A DNA stretch of 64,000 nt from Pseudorhodoferax sp965279475 (GCA_965279475.1 CBDIIA010000002.1:372001-436000), one strand, 5' to 3'. Numbered from the stretch's first letter, positions 9,622 to 18,109 are shown. Program-made: numbers and translations. The notes: generated from the sequence alone by a model not told the origin.

Positions 9622-10389
9622 TCAGCCCCGCGTGTGCGTCACGCCGCCGTCGACGACCAGCGTGGAGCCCACCACGTAGTCGCCGGCGCGCGAGGCCAGG
9701 TAGATCGCCGCGCCGGCCATGTCCTCGTCGCGCCCGATGCGGCCGGCCGGGATGCGCTTGACCACCTCGTCGGCCTGGTCGCGGGCGGCGCGGTTCATGT
9801 CGGACGCAAAGGCGCCGGGCGCGATGGCGCTGACGACGATGTTGTCCTGGATCAGCCGGATCGCCATGCGCCGCGTCAGCTGGATCAGGCCGGCCTTGCT
9901 GGCTGCGTACGAATAGGTTTCCTGCGGGTTGACCGTGATGCCGTCGATCGAGGCGATGTTGATCACCTTGGCCGGCCGCGCCTGCGCCGCCAGCCGCAAC
10001 GGGGCGCGCAGCACCTGGGTCAGGAAGAACGGCGCCTTCAGGTTCAGGTCCACCACCTTGTCCCAGCCGCTTTCGGGAAAGTCGTCGAACGGCGCGCCCC
10101 AGGCCGCGCCGGCGTTGTTGACCAGGATGTCGAGCTTGGCTTCGTGCGACACGTAGGCGTCCGCCAGCGCCTGCGCGCCCGCCAGGGTCGACACGTCGGC
10201 CGGCAGCGAGACGCAATGGCCGGCGGCCGAGAGTTCCTGCGCCGTGCGGTCGCAGGCCTCGCCCTTGCGTGCGGAGATGTAGACGCGGGCGCCCTGTGCC
10301 AGGAAACCTTCGGCGATCATGCGGCCGATGCCGCGGGAGCCGCCGGTGATCAGCGCGGTGCGGCCTTGCAGCGAGAAAAGATCCTTCAT
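9622..10389 (-). CDS. short-chain dehydrogenase/reductase (FabG-like)
   Basis: 255-residue NAD(P)-dependent oxidoreductase of the classical SDR family. TGGSRGIG (15-22) is the dinucleotide loop and NNAG lies at 91-94. The catalytic Ser147, Tyr161 and Lys165 appear in INIAS and YSYAASK. The end VVGSTLVVDGG is the usual SDR C-terminus. Arg41 after the second beta-strand suggests NADP preference. It may supply hydroxyacyl or alcohol intermediates for the neighbouring WS/DGAT, but this is inference from position; the substrate is unknown. Confidence 0.92.
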   Translation of the reverse strand: MKDLFSLQGRTALITGGSRGIGRMIAEGFLAQGARVYISARKGEACDRTAQELSAAGHCVSLPADVSTLAGAQALADAYVSHEAKLDILVNNAGAAWGAPFDDFPESGWDKVVDLNLKAPFFLTQVLRAPLRLAAQARPAKVINIASIDGITVNPQETYSYAASKAGLIQLTRRMAIRLIQDNIVVSAIAPGAFASDMNRAARDQADEVVKRIPAGRIGRDEDMAGAAIYLASRAGDYVVGSTLVVDGGVTHTRG

Positions 10390-10510
10390 GTCGTGCCTCG
10401 TTGGATGTTCGAAAGGGACAGCAGCTTAGCCGCGACCGGCCGCATCTGCCGTCACCTGCGGGTCTGCCCGGCCTACACTCGGCCATCGCCAGACCCGAGA
10501 GCCGCCGCCG

Positions 10511-12175
10511 ATGACGCCAGCCGACTCCCCGCCGCAAGGCACCCCCCGCGTCCAGCACTACCGCCAGATCCTGCTGTGGCCGCTGCGGCTGATGCCGTTG
10601 CCGCAGGAGGCCGGCCAGGGCGCCCGGGCCTGGCAACTGCTGCGGGCCATGGGCGAGACCTCGCCCTGGCGCGAGGTGGTCGACGAATACACCGGCGACA
10701 GCACGCAGTTCCACGAGCGGCACTACAACGAGTTCGTCACCTTCCTGCCCTACGTGCAGCGCTTCCTGTACGGCGAAGGCCGCGAGCGCCGCGGTGCGGC
10801 CGAAGGCCACAGCGGCTCGCCGATGCGGGTGTTCCGCCGGCACGACGTGGCCGCCGTGCGGCTGACGCCGCGGCCAGGCGACACGCCGATCACGCTGACC
10901 ATCGTGCACGCCGACCTGTACTTCTTTCTCGACGTCGACCTGGTGCTGTTCAACCTGGAGGTCAGCACCGACGACCTGTCGCTGGCCCAGGCGCAGGAGC
11001 TGCTGTACCGCTTCGGCCGCGGCTACCCCGCCGGCTGGGACGCGCAGGGCGATGCGCTGCACTGCCTGGCCAACGCCGAATGGCTGGATGCGCAGGGCCG
11101 GGTGCTGGCGCAGTCCGACGCGCACGACCGCGACAGTTTTCTGGCCCACGTGGCCGAGCACCGGGCGCCGCGCATCGCCGCCCACTGGGCCTTCATGCTG
11201 GAGCCGCTGGTGGGCGACCATTCCGGCCGCGAAGGCGCGCTGCGCTACCGCCAGATCGAGTACTACCGCATGCCGGTGATGGGCTACCTGGCGCTCGACG
11301 ATCCGCGCGCACTGACCCGGGCCGACTTCGTGCGGTTGGGCCTGGTGACCGGTGCCGGCAGCGCGGCCGACGGCACGCCGGCGCTGCCTTATTCGGAAGA
11401 CCACCTGACCGATTTCGAGCAGCGCTTCTGCTACGACCGGTTCTGGAGCGACGGCGGCACCGCGCCGCGCACGCGCTACCTGTGCAGCGGCCATTCGCTG
11501 ATCGTCGTGGGGGACTGCCGCTCCGAGTTCTACGGCTGCCGCGACCGCGGCGTGCTGGCACAGTTCCGACACCAGCACTTCCTGCTGTTCCTGATCGCGC
11601 ACTTCCAGAAGGCCTCGCTGCTGATGTTCTCGGACCGCCTGGTCGAGGCTCTGAAGAACCTGGACATCGGCGACGCCGGCAGCGTGCGTTTGTTCAAGCG
11701 CGCCATCCGTGCCAGCTTCGAGGGTTTCCTGCGCTTCACCCACCGCTACTGGTTCCACGAGATCTCGGAGCAGGCGCAGATGCGTGCGCTGTCGCGCATG
11801 TGTGCGACCCACCTGGGCCTGGATCCGCTGTACGCCGAGGTGAAGGAGCGCATCGGCGACATGAGCCAGTACCTCGAGGGCGACAGTCTGCGGCGCCAGG
11901 CCAACACCGTCGTGCGGCTGACCGTGGTGACGATCTTCGGCCTGATCGGCACGGTGACCACCGGCTTCCTGGGCATGAACCTGCTGGCCGAGGCCGATGC
12001 GCCATGGCCGCGCAAGCTGCTCATCTTCGCCATCGTGTTCGTGGTCACTACCGCACTCACCGTCTACACGATGGCCAAGTCGAAACGGCTGTCGGACTTC
12101 CTCGACGTGCTGTCCGACGAACGCGCCACGGCGTGGCAGAAATGCAAGGCGTTCGCGGCCGTATGGCGAGGGTGA
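10511..12175 (+). CDS. CorA-like divalent cation transporter family membrane protein
   Basis: 554-residue protein with a large N-terminal soluble domain and two C-terminal membrane helices (about 475-497 and 508-530). The first helix ends in GFLGMNLLAE, containing the Gly-Met-Asn signature that lines the selectivity filter of CorA/Mrs2 magnesium channels. The soluble part (DLYFFLDVDLVLFNLEV, RFLRFTHRYWFHEISEQAQ) does not look like classical CorA. The protein is about 200 residues longer than CorA. I infer a pentameric cation channel with an unusual cytoplasmic sensor. Transport of Mg2+ specifically is unproved. Confidence 0.75.
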   Translation: MTPADSPPQGTPRVQHYRQILLWPLRLMPLPQEAGQGARAWQLLRAMGETSPWREVVDEYTGDSTQFHERHYNEFVTFLPYVQRFLYGEGRERRGAAEGHSGSPMRVFRRHDVAAVRLTPRPGDTPITLTIVHADLYFFLDVDLVLFNLEVSTDDLSLAQAQELLYRFGRGYPAGWDAQGDALHCLANAEWLDAQGRVLAQSDAHDRDSFLAHVAEHRAPRIAAHWAFMLEPLVGDHSGREGALRYRQIEYYRMPVMGYLALDDPRALTRADFVRLGLVTGAGSAADGTPALPYSEDHLTDFEQRFCYDRFWSDGGTAPRTRYLCSGHSLIVVGDCRSEFYGCRDRGVLAQFRHQHFLLFLIAHFQKASLLMFSDRLVEALKNLDIGDAGSVRLFKRAIRASFEGFLRFTHRYWFHEISEQAQMRALSRMCATHLGLDPLYAEVKERIGDMSQYLEGDSLRRQANTVVRLTVVTIFGLIGTVTTGFLGMNLLAEADAPWPRKLLIFAIVFVVTTALTVYTMAKSKRLSDFLDVLSDERATAWQKCKAFAAVWRG

Positions 12176-12248
12176 ACCACGAGACATCGCAGGGCTCGCT
12201 CTGCTATTCTGTGACCCCGCTGTTACACCCCAGCTCTCCAGGCGCGCC

Positions 12249-13328
12249 ATGAAAAGCATCCAACGCCAGCAGCTCGTCGACCGGATGGTCGAACTGGTGC
12301 GCACCGGCGAATTGCAGCACGAGACCGACGCCAGCCTGCGCCAGCGCATCGTCGAGCTGGTCGACAACGCCGTGCACCACGAGCCGCTGGCCGACCACCG
12401 GCGCGTGACGATCCTGCTGTCGGACCTGCGCGGCTTCACCGCGATCGCCGAGCACCACACGGCACTGGAGATGGTGCAGGCGCTGAACCGCTACTTCACC
12501 CGCATGACCGAGATCGTGCTGCGCTGGGGCGGCCACATCGACAAGTTCATGGGCGACGCGATCATGGTGCTGTTCGGCGCGCCCGAGGCGCTGGCCGGCG
12601 ACATCGAGGCCGCCATCGCCTGCGCCATCGAGATGCAGATGGCGATGGACGAGATCAACGCCGAGAACCAGCGCTGCGGCATGGCCATCTGGTACATGGG
12701 CATCGGCATCAACACCGGCGAGGTGGTGGCCGGGCACCTGGGCTCGCGGCTGCACAGCGAATACACGGTGATCGGCGACCAGGTGAACCTCGCGTCGCGC
12801 GTCGAGGCGCACAGCCTGCGCGGGCAGATCCTGCTGAGCGAGAACACCTACCAGCAGGCACGCGGCTTCATCGCCACCGGCGACGTCAACGAGGTCAGCG
12901 TCAAGGGCAAACGCGAGAACGTGCGCATGTACGAGCTGCTGTCGACGCAGCGCCCGCGTCCGCTGGTGGCGCCGAAACGCGAGGTGCGCACCAGCCCCCG
13001 CGTCGAGGTCGACATGCCGCTGGCGTTCCAGGTGCTGCAGGGCAAATCGGTCGGGGCCGAGCAGTTCAGCGGCCGCATCGCCGACATCAGCTACGGCGGC
13101 ATGTACGTGCTGAGCAACGTCGTGCTGCAGGCCTTCGACGACATCCGCATCACGATGTCGCTGTCGCTGATGGGCGGCGAGCTGACCGAGATCTACGCCA
13201 AGGTGTTGCGCGTCGCCCGCATCCGGGGCGAGTACGGCTACCCGATCGAGTTCACGTCGATCGAGGAGAAGGCCCAGCAGTCGATCAAGGAATTCGTCGA
13301 CAGCATCGTCGAGTTGAGAAGGGGCTAG
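12249..13328 (+). CDS. class III adenylate cyclase fused to a C-terminal PilZ domain
   Basis: 359-residue soluble protein. The class III cyclase domain (about 50-232) has metal-binding Asp59 (LLSDLRGFT) and Asp103 (DKFMGDAIMVLFG), Lys99 and Asp177 at the positions that select adenine, and transition-state residues Asn180 and Arg184 (VNLASRVE). So it should make cAMP. A PilZ domain follows, with RTSPR (Arg247, Arg251) and DISYGG (Asp279, Ser281, Gly284) matching the RxxxR and DxSxxG c-di-GMP motifs. The join implies that c-di-GMP controls cAMP synthesis. A TATTCT -10-like hexamer lies upstream; the start ATG at 12249 follows a weak AGG. Confidence 0.9.
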   Translation: MKSIQRQQLVDRMVELVRTGELQHETDASLRQRIVELVDNAVHHEPLADHRRVTILLSDLRGFTAIAEHHTALEMVQALNRYFTRMTEIVLRWGGHIDKFMGDAIMVLFGAPEALAGDIEAAIACAIEMQMAMDEINAENQRCGMAIWYMGIGINTGEVVAGHLGSRLHSEYTVIGDQVNLASRVEAHSLRGQILLSENTYQQARGFIATGDVNEVSVKGKRENVRMYELLSTQRPRPLVAPKREVRTSPRVEVDMPLAFQVLQGKSVGAEQFSGRIADISYGGMYVLSNVVLQAFDDIRITMSLSLMGGELTEIYAKVLRVARIRGEYGYPIEFTSIEEKAQQSIKEFVDSIVELRRG

Positions 13329-13375
13329 GGTCTTTCTCCGTGGAGTCTTGTTATATCGTTCATCGATAAAGAAAC

Positions 13376-13381
13376 TATAAT
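13376..13381 (+). promoter_or_regulatory. consensus -10 box of higBA
   Basis: TATAAT at 13376-13381 is a perfect -10 hexamer. Transcription should start about seven bases later, at or next to the higB ATG (13388), so the mRNA may be leaderless. TATCG-TTCAT-CGATA (13354-13368) is a short inverted repeat just upstream, a candidate HigA operator. No good -35 box is seen. Confidence 0.6.
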
Positions 13382-13387
13382 TTTCCG

Positions 13388-13666
13388 ATGATCAGAAACT
13401 TCCGGTGCCTCTACACAGAAGCTCTGTTCAACACGGGGAAGTCCAGGAGATTCGGCAACATCCGGGCCATTGCAGAACGCAAACTGCAGATGCTCGACAG
13501 CGCCGCCACACTGGACTTCCTCAAGTCGCCGCCCGGCAACCGGTTGGAAGCGCTGGCCAGAGATCGGAAAGGTCAGCACAGCATCCGCATCAACGACCAA
13601 TGGCGGTTATGTTTTGTGTGGACCGACGACGGCCCGGAGCAGGTCGAAATCGTGGACTACCACTGA
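13388..13666 (+). CDS. higB: type II toxin HigB (RelE superfamily mRNA interferase)
   Basis: 92-residue toxin. The pattern FNTGKSRRFGNIRAIAERKLQMLDSA, then LKSPPGNRLEALARDRKGQHSIRINDQWRLCFVW and the ending VEIVDYH, matches the HigB/GraT branch, which cleaves mRNA on the ribosome. It precedes its antitoxin by 9 nt, the toxin-first order typical of hig loci. There is no convincing ribosome-binding site, consistent with the leaderless promoter reading. The cassette sits between the cyclase-PilZ gene and a GntR gene. Confidence 0.93.
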   Translation: MIRNFRCLYTEALFNTGKSRRFGNIRAIAERKLQMLDSAATLDFLKSPPGNRLEALARDRKGQHSIRINDQWRLCFVWTDDGPEQVEIVDYH

Positions 13667-13675
13667 GGAACGCAG

Positions 13676-13990
13676 ATGGCAAACGGAATGCGCCCCGTCC
13701 ACCCCGGGGAAATATTGCGCGAGGATTACATGCTGCCGCTCGGCTTGAGCGCCAATGCGCTTGCCAAGGCGTTGCATGTGACGGCGGCCCGCATCAACGA
13801 GATCGCGAAAGAAGAACGCGGTGTCACGCTGGACACCGCGCTGCGACTGGCGGTCTTCTTTGGCGGCGACGCGCAGTCGTGGATGAATCTGCAGCTGGCG
13901 TACGACTTGAAGATGGCCGAGAAGCAGACGCTCAAGGCCATCCGCAAGGAAGTGCGTCCGATGGCGAAGCCGGCGGGCATTTATTGCTGA
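13676..13990 (+). CDS. higA: antitoxin HigA (XRE family)
   Basis: 104-residue antitoxin with an N-terminal helix-turn-helix. MRPVHPGEILREDYMLPLGLSANALAKAL followed by VTAARINEIAKEERGVTLDTALRLAVFFG is diagnostic of HigA/VapI proteins. It binds HigB and represses the shared promoter. GAGGAA upstream of the ATG gives a good ribosome-binding site, so the antitoxin should be translated better than the toxin. The C-terminal EVRPMAKPAGIYC is slightly longer than the minimal family. Confidence 0.95.
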   Translation: MANGMRPVHPGEILREDYMLPLGLSANALAKALHVTAARINEIAKEERGVTLDTALRLAVFFGGDAQSWMNLQLAYDLKMAEKQTLKAIRKEVRPMAKPAGIYC

Positions 13991-14088
13991 CATCCTGACG
14001 ATCCGACGCCGCAAGAAACGCGCAACGAGGTCCGGAGCTCACTCCTCCCCTTACCTGAAGCAGGAGATCGGGCACATCAGCGTCGATG

Positions 14089-14109
14089 GTATAGTCATCT
14101 ATAGGACTA
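14089..14109 (+). promoter_or_regulatory. overlapping palindromes, probable GntR/HutC operator
   Basis: TATAG-TCAT-CTATA (14090-14103) and TAGTC-N8-GACTA (14092-14109) overlap immediately upstream of the GntR start at 14119. GTATAGTC matches the HutC-subfamily consensus GTnTAnAC at five of six fixed positions. TATAGT could also serve as a -10 box, so binding would block transcription. Autorepression is inferred. Confidence 0.55.
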
Positions 14110-14118
14110 GATCTTTCA

Positions 14119-14862
14119 ATGCCAAATACCCCCCATCTCACCGTCGTCCCCACCGAGCCGGGCCAGAGCCGTTACGCCGCGCTTGCGGCCGCCTTGCGGG
14201 CGCGGGTCGTGGCGGGCGAGTGGCCGGCCGGCACGGCGTTGCCGGCCGAGCAGACGCTGGCGGCCGAGCACGGCGTGGCGCTGGGCACCTTGCGCCGGGC
14301 GCTGGAGTTGCTGGCGGGCCAGGGGCTGATCGAACGCATCCACGGCCGGGGCACCTTCGTGCGCGGCGGCCTGTCGGGCGCGCCGATGATGCGGTTCTTC
14401 CGCTTCGGCGAGGGCACGGGCGAGGTGCCCAGCTCGCGCATCGTCTCGCGCCAGTCGCTGCCGACGCCAGCCGCCGTGGCGCTGCGCCTGGGCATCGCGC
14501 GGGGCGAGACGGCGCTGCGGCTGCAGCGGGTGCGCTCGCTCGGCGGGCAGCCCTGCCTGTACGAGGAGATCTGGCTGCGTGCCGACCTGTTCCAGGCCCT
14601 GGCAGAGGGCGACCCGTCGGAATGGGGCGACCTGCTCTATCCCGCGTTCGCCAGCCGCTGCCGGGTGCACGTGCACCGCACCGTCGACGAGATCGGCTTC
14701 GGCATGCTGACCGCGGCGCAGGCCCGCCATCTGGCGCTGTCGCCCGGCCATCCCTGCGCACGCGTCACCCGCTGTGCATTCGACCTGGCCGGCCAGTGCG
14801 TCGAAGTGCGCTTCAGCTGCGGCGACGCCCACGCCTTCCACTACACCGTGAGCATCACCTGA
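14119..14862 (+). CDS. GntR family transcriptional regulator, HutC/UTRA subfamily
   Basis: 247-residue regulator. The winged helix-turn-helix (about 18-82) includes LPAEQTLAAEHGVALGTLRRALELLAGQGLIERIHGRGTFV, ending in the RxxGxGTFV wing of HutC-type proteins. A UTRA ligand domain follows (about 95-245: LQRVRSLGGQPCLYEEIWLRADLF, ending VEVRFSCGDAHAFHYTVSI). It is 57 nt upstream of, and co-directional with, a Bug-type binding protein and an amidohydrolase, so it probably controls uptake and breakdown of one substrate. Palindromes just before its start suggest autoregulation. Confidence 0.93.
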   Translation: MPNTPHLTVVPTEPGQSRYAALAAALRARVVAGEWPAGTALPAEQTLAAEHGVALGTLRRALELLAGQGLIERIHGRGTFVRGGLSGAPMMRFFRFGEGTGEVPSSRIVSRQSLPTPAAVALRLGIARGETALRLQRVRSLGGQPCLYEEIWLRADLFQALAEGDPSEWGDLLYPAFASRCRVHVHRTVDEIGFGMLTAAQARHLALSPGHPCARVTRCAFDLAGQCVEVRFSCGDAHAFHYTVSIT

Positions 14863-14919
14863 ACCCCGGGGCCACACCTGAAGCCGACCCGCCCTCCACC
14901 ACCCGAGAGACAACGCCAG

Positions 14920-15924
14920 ATGACGAACCATCCACCCCACACCTCCCCCGCCCGGCGCCGCCTGCTGCAGGCCGCCGCGGCCTCCTGCATCCTGCCGTTC
15001 GCGATCGGCCGCGCGTCGGCCCAGATCGCCGGCGGCAAGCCGGTGTCGCTGGTCGTCTCGTATCCGGCCGGCGGCGGTGCCGACCTGATGGCGCGCACCA
15101 TCGCACCGCGCCTGGCCGAGGCGCTGGGCCAGAACGTGGTGGTCGAGAACAAACCCGGCGCCAGCGGCCAGCTGGCGGCCGGTCAGGTCGCACGCGCCAC
15201 GCCCGACGGCAGCATGCTGCTGCTCGACGCGTCCTCGTACGCGGTCAATCCCTCGCTGTTCCCGAAACTGCCCTACGACATCGACACCGCCTTCACGCCG
15301 CTGGCCGTGCTGGCGACCTTCCCGAACATCCTGGTCTGCACGCCCGGCTTCGCCGCGAAGAACGTGCGCGACCTGGTGCGCATGGCGCAGGCCGATCCGG
15401 GCAAGCTGGCCTATGCCTCGTCGGGCAACGGATCGGCCCAGCATCTGGCGGGCGCGCTGTTCGAGGAACGCGCCAACGTGAAGCTGGTGCACGTGCCCTA
15501 CCGCGGCGGCGGCCCGGCGCTGAACGACGTGATGGGCGGCCAGGTGCCGCTGTTCTTCGCCAACGTGGCCTCGTCGCTGGGCCACATCAGCTCGGGCCGG
15601 CTGCGTCCGCTGGCCGTGACCAGCCGGCGCCGCGTGCGTTCGCTGCCCGACCTGCCGACGATGGAAGAGGCCGGTGTCGGCGGCTACGAGGTGCTCGAAT
15701 GGAACCCAGTGCTGGCGCCGGCCGGCATCAGCCCGGCCGTGCGCACGACCCTGGTGACGGCGATCCGCAAGGCCCTGGCCGACCCCGAAGTGCTGGGCCG
15801 CGTGCGCCAGCTCGGCGGCGATGTGTTCGCCGACGCCAGCCAGGCCAGCGCGGGCAGCTTCATCAAGGCGCAGCAGAAGCTCTGGGCCGGGGTCGTCAAG
15901 GACCGCAAGATCTCCGTGGATTGA
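14920..15924 (+). CDS. Bug/TctC family solute-binding protein with Tat-like signal
   Basis: 334-residue periplasmic binding protein. The leader has an ARRRLLQAAAA twin-arginine-like motif and an SAQ cleavage site near residue 35. The mature sequence shows VVSYPAGGGADLMARTIAPRL, VENKPGASGQLAAGQVARA and VPYRGGGPALNDVMGGQV, the conserved Bug ligand loops. It is the second Bug protein in the window, only moderately similar to the first. The downstream amidohydrolase starts 20 nt later, so the bound ligand may be that enzyme's substrate or a relative, perhaps a lactone or aromatic-ring-cleavage product. Confidence 0.92.
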   Translation: MTNHPPHTSPARRRLLQAAAASCILPFAIGRASAQIAGGKPVSLVVSYPAGGGADLMARTIAPRLAEALGQNVVVENKPGASGQLAAGQVARATPDGSMLLLDASSYAVNPSLFPKLPYDIDTAFTPLAVLATFPNILVCTPGFAAKNVRDLVRMAQADPGKLAYASSGNGSAQHLAGALFEERANVKLVHVPYRGGGPALNDVMGGQVPLFFANVASSLGHISSGRLRPLAVTSRRRVRSLPDLPTMEEAGVGGYEVLEWNPVLAPAGISPAVRTTLVTAIRKALADPEVLGRVRQLGGDVFADASQASAGSFIKAQQKLWAGVVKDRKISVD

Positions 15925-15943
15925 GCACACGCACACCACCACC

Positions 15944-16750
15944 ATGACCTCCACGGACTCTGCGGGCTGGGACTGCCACGTCCACGTCTTCGACGCGGCG
16001 GCACCGGTGCAACCCGGCCACTACCAGCCCGCCCACCAGCCGCTCGAGAAGATCGAGGCCCTGGCCCAGGCGCACGGGCGCGGGCACCTGGTGCTGGTGC
16101 AGCCCAGCGTCTACGGCACCGACAACAGCCTGCTGCTCGACGCGCTGCGCCAGCAACCGGGCCGGCACCGCGGCGTGGTGGTGGTGGACACCGTGCCGTC
16201 CGACGACGCCTTCGACACGATGCATGCGCTGGGGGTTCGCGGCGTGCGTTTCAACCTGGTGTCGCCGGTCGGCCATGGCCCGGCGCTGGAGCCGCTGTTC
16301 GCCGCACTGGCACCGCGGCTGCGGGCGCGTGGCTGGCACGTGCAGTGGTATGTGTCGGCCGAGACGCTCGGCACGGTGGCCGACCTTCACGCAGCCCACC
16401 CGGTCGGCTGCGTGCTCGACCACCTGGCGGGCCTGCGCGCCGGCCTGCCATCCGACCACTCGGCATGGGACGCGGCGCAGCGGCTGGCGCAACAGGGCGC
16501 CTGGACCAAGCTGTCGGGCTGGTACCGGTTGCAGGCCGAGGCGCCCTACGACACGCTGGACGACCACCTGCGCCGTGTGGCGGGTCTGTTCGACCAGCGC
16601 ATGGTGTGGGGATCCGACTGGCCGCACACCAGCTTCGCGCCCGACGCGATGCCCGCCTACGACAGCCTGTGGGCACCCGTGGTGCGTGCGCTGCGCGCCG
16701 GGCGGCTCGACAGCATCGGCAGCGGTGCCGCGCAGGCGCTCTACGGCTGA
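15944..16750 (+). CDS. amidohydrolase family 2 metal-dependent hydrolase (LigI-like)
   Basis: 268-residue TIM-barrel hydrolase. DCHVHVFD at residues 9-16 gives the metal-binding HxH. GVRGVRFNLV, GCVLDHLAG and the C-terminal GSDWPHTS motif, with its catalytic aspartate, match the amidohydrolase-related family containing 2-pyrone-4,6-dicarboxylate lactonase and lactone isomerases. ATG at 15944 is the only start that keeps the N-terminal strand without adding low-complexity residues. It is the third gene of the GntR-Bug-hydrolase operon. Lactone hydrolysis is likely but not shown. Confidence 0.88.
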   Translation: MTSTDSAGWDCHVHVFDAAAPVQPGHYQPAHQPLEKIEALAQAHGRGHLVLVQPSVYGTDNSLLLDALRQQPGRHRGVVVVDTVPSDDAFDTMHALGVRGVRFNLVSPVGHGPALEPLFAALAPRLRARGWHVQWYVSAETLGTVADLHAAHPVGCVLDHLAGLRAGLPSDHSAWDAAQRLAQQGAWTKLSGWYRLQAEAPYDTLDDHLRRVAGLFDQRMVWGSDWPHTSFAPDAMPAYDSLWAPVVRALRAGRLDSIGSGAAQALYG

Positions 16751-16981
16751 AGCGCAGCCACCCCGGGAAGATCCGACCCGCAAGTCATTGTGCGCGGTCC
16801 GGTCCTGCCCGTGCAGCAGCCGCGTCGCAAGGGGCAACGGCACGCCGGACCTGCATCGGCCGGGTTCAGGTTGCGCTCGAACACCGACGTGCCGGGCAAT
16901 GTGATGGGGGGGTGCAGCGAAGCCATCCCACGCTCTACACTTGCCGCTGGTTCCTGTGCGCCGCTGCGCGGCCCTTCCACG

Positions 16982-18109
16982 ATGCAACCGATCCAGCTGT
17001 TCGACCCCGCTTCCAGCACCTACACCTACGTGCTGTTCGACCCCGCTTCGCGCGCCGCGCTGATCATCGACCCGGTCGACCAGCAGCTCGACCGCGACCT
17101 CGCCACGCTGCAGGCCCACGGGCTGCGCCTCGAGTGGACGGTCGAGACCCATGCCCATGCCGACCACATCACCAGTGCCGGCCTGCTGGCCGAACATGCC
17201 GGCGCGCGCACGGCCGCACCCGCGGGCTGCGGCATCGCCACGGCGGCTGTGCAGCTGCACGATGGTGACGCGCTGCACTTCGGCGCCGAGACCTTGCGTG
17301 CGCTGCACACGCCGGGCCATACCAACGGAAGCATGAGTTTCGTCTGGCGCGGCCACGTGTTCACCGGCGACACCTTGCTGATCAATGGCTGCGGCCGCAC
17401 CGACTTCCAGTCCGGCAGTGCCGAGGCGCTCTACCACAGCCTGACCGAGGTGCTGTTCAAGCTGCCCGACGACACCGTGGTCTGGCCGGCGCACGATTAC
17501 CAGGGCCGCCAGCATTCGACGATCAGCGCCGAGAAGAAGGGCAATGCGCGTATTGCCGGCAAGACGCTGGCCGAGTTCGTCGCGACGATGCAGGGGCTGC
17601 AGCTGCCGCGGCCTGCGCGCATCGACGAAGCCGTGCCGGCCAATCGCAGCTCCGGCATCCGCCACGACGCTGCGGCGATGGCCCCGGCCGGCGCGCCCGT
17701 GCCCGAGGTGCGCCCCGCCACCGGTTATGCCGGCGACGTGTCGCCGCAGACCGCCTACCGCTGGTGGAAGGACGGCAACGCGGTGCTGGTCGACGTGCGC
17801 AGCGATGCCGAACGCGAATGGGTGGGCTTCGTGCCCGATGCGATCCCGCTGGCCTGGAAGCAGTGGCCGGGCATGCAGATGAACCCGGCGTTCGACGCCG
17901 GCCTGCACACCGCCGCGCGCGACGGCCACAAGCTGCTGCTGTTGTGCCGCAGCGGTGTTCGCTCGGTTGCCGCCGCCAAGCGCGCCACCGAGCTGGGCTT
18001 CGAGGCCTACAACATTCTCGAAGGCTTCGAAGGCGATCCCGACACCGAGGCGCACCGCAACCGCGTGGGCGGCTGGCGCTATCGCGGCCTGCCCTGGCGG
18101 CAAAACTAG
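16982..18109 (+). CDS. persulfide dioxygenase-rhodanese fusion protein
   Basis: 375-residue two-domain sulfur enzyme. The metallo-beta-lactamase part (1-240) has the ETHE1-type iron site: His57, His59, Asp61 and His62 in THAHADH, His113 in PGHT, Asp130 in FTGD and His171 in WPAHDY. A rhodanese domain (about 255-375) has VLVDVRSDAEREWVG and active-site Cys322 in LLCRSGVRS. Such fusions oxidise glutathione persulfide to sulfite and exchange sulfane sulfur, in sulfide detoxification. A TACACT -10-like box lies about 45 nt upstream of the ATG at 16982. Its TAG stop runs into the left arm of the repeat that follows. Confidence 0.92.
   Translation: MQPIQLFDPASSTYTYVLFDPASRAALIIDPVDQQLDRDLATLQAHGLRLEWTVETHAHADHITSAGLLAEHAGARTAAPAGCGIATAAVQLHDGDALHFGAETLRALHTPGHTNGSMSFVWRGHVFTGDTLLINGCGRTDFQSGSAEALYHSLTEVLFKLPDDTVVWPAHDYQGRQHSTISAEKKGNARIAGKTLAEFVATMQGLQLPRPARIDEAVPANRSSGIRHDAAAMAPAGAPVPEVRPATGYAGDVSPQTAYRWWKDGNAVLVDVRSDAEREWVGFVPDAIPLAWKQWPGMQMNPAFDAGLHTAARDGHKLLLLCRSGVRSVAAAKRATELGFEAYNILEGFEGDPDTEAHRNRVGGWRYRGLPWRQN

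Noticed and set aside
9524..12460. A 978-codon minus-strand open frame antisense to the CorA-like gene
   Set aside because: It shows no domain, a composition typical of antisense frames, and covers the genuine CorA-like and cyclase genes.
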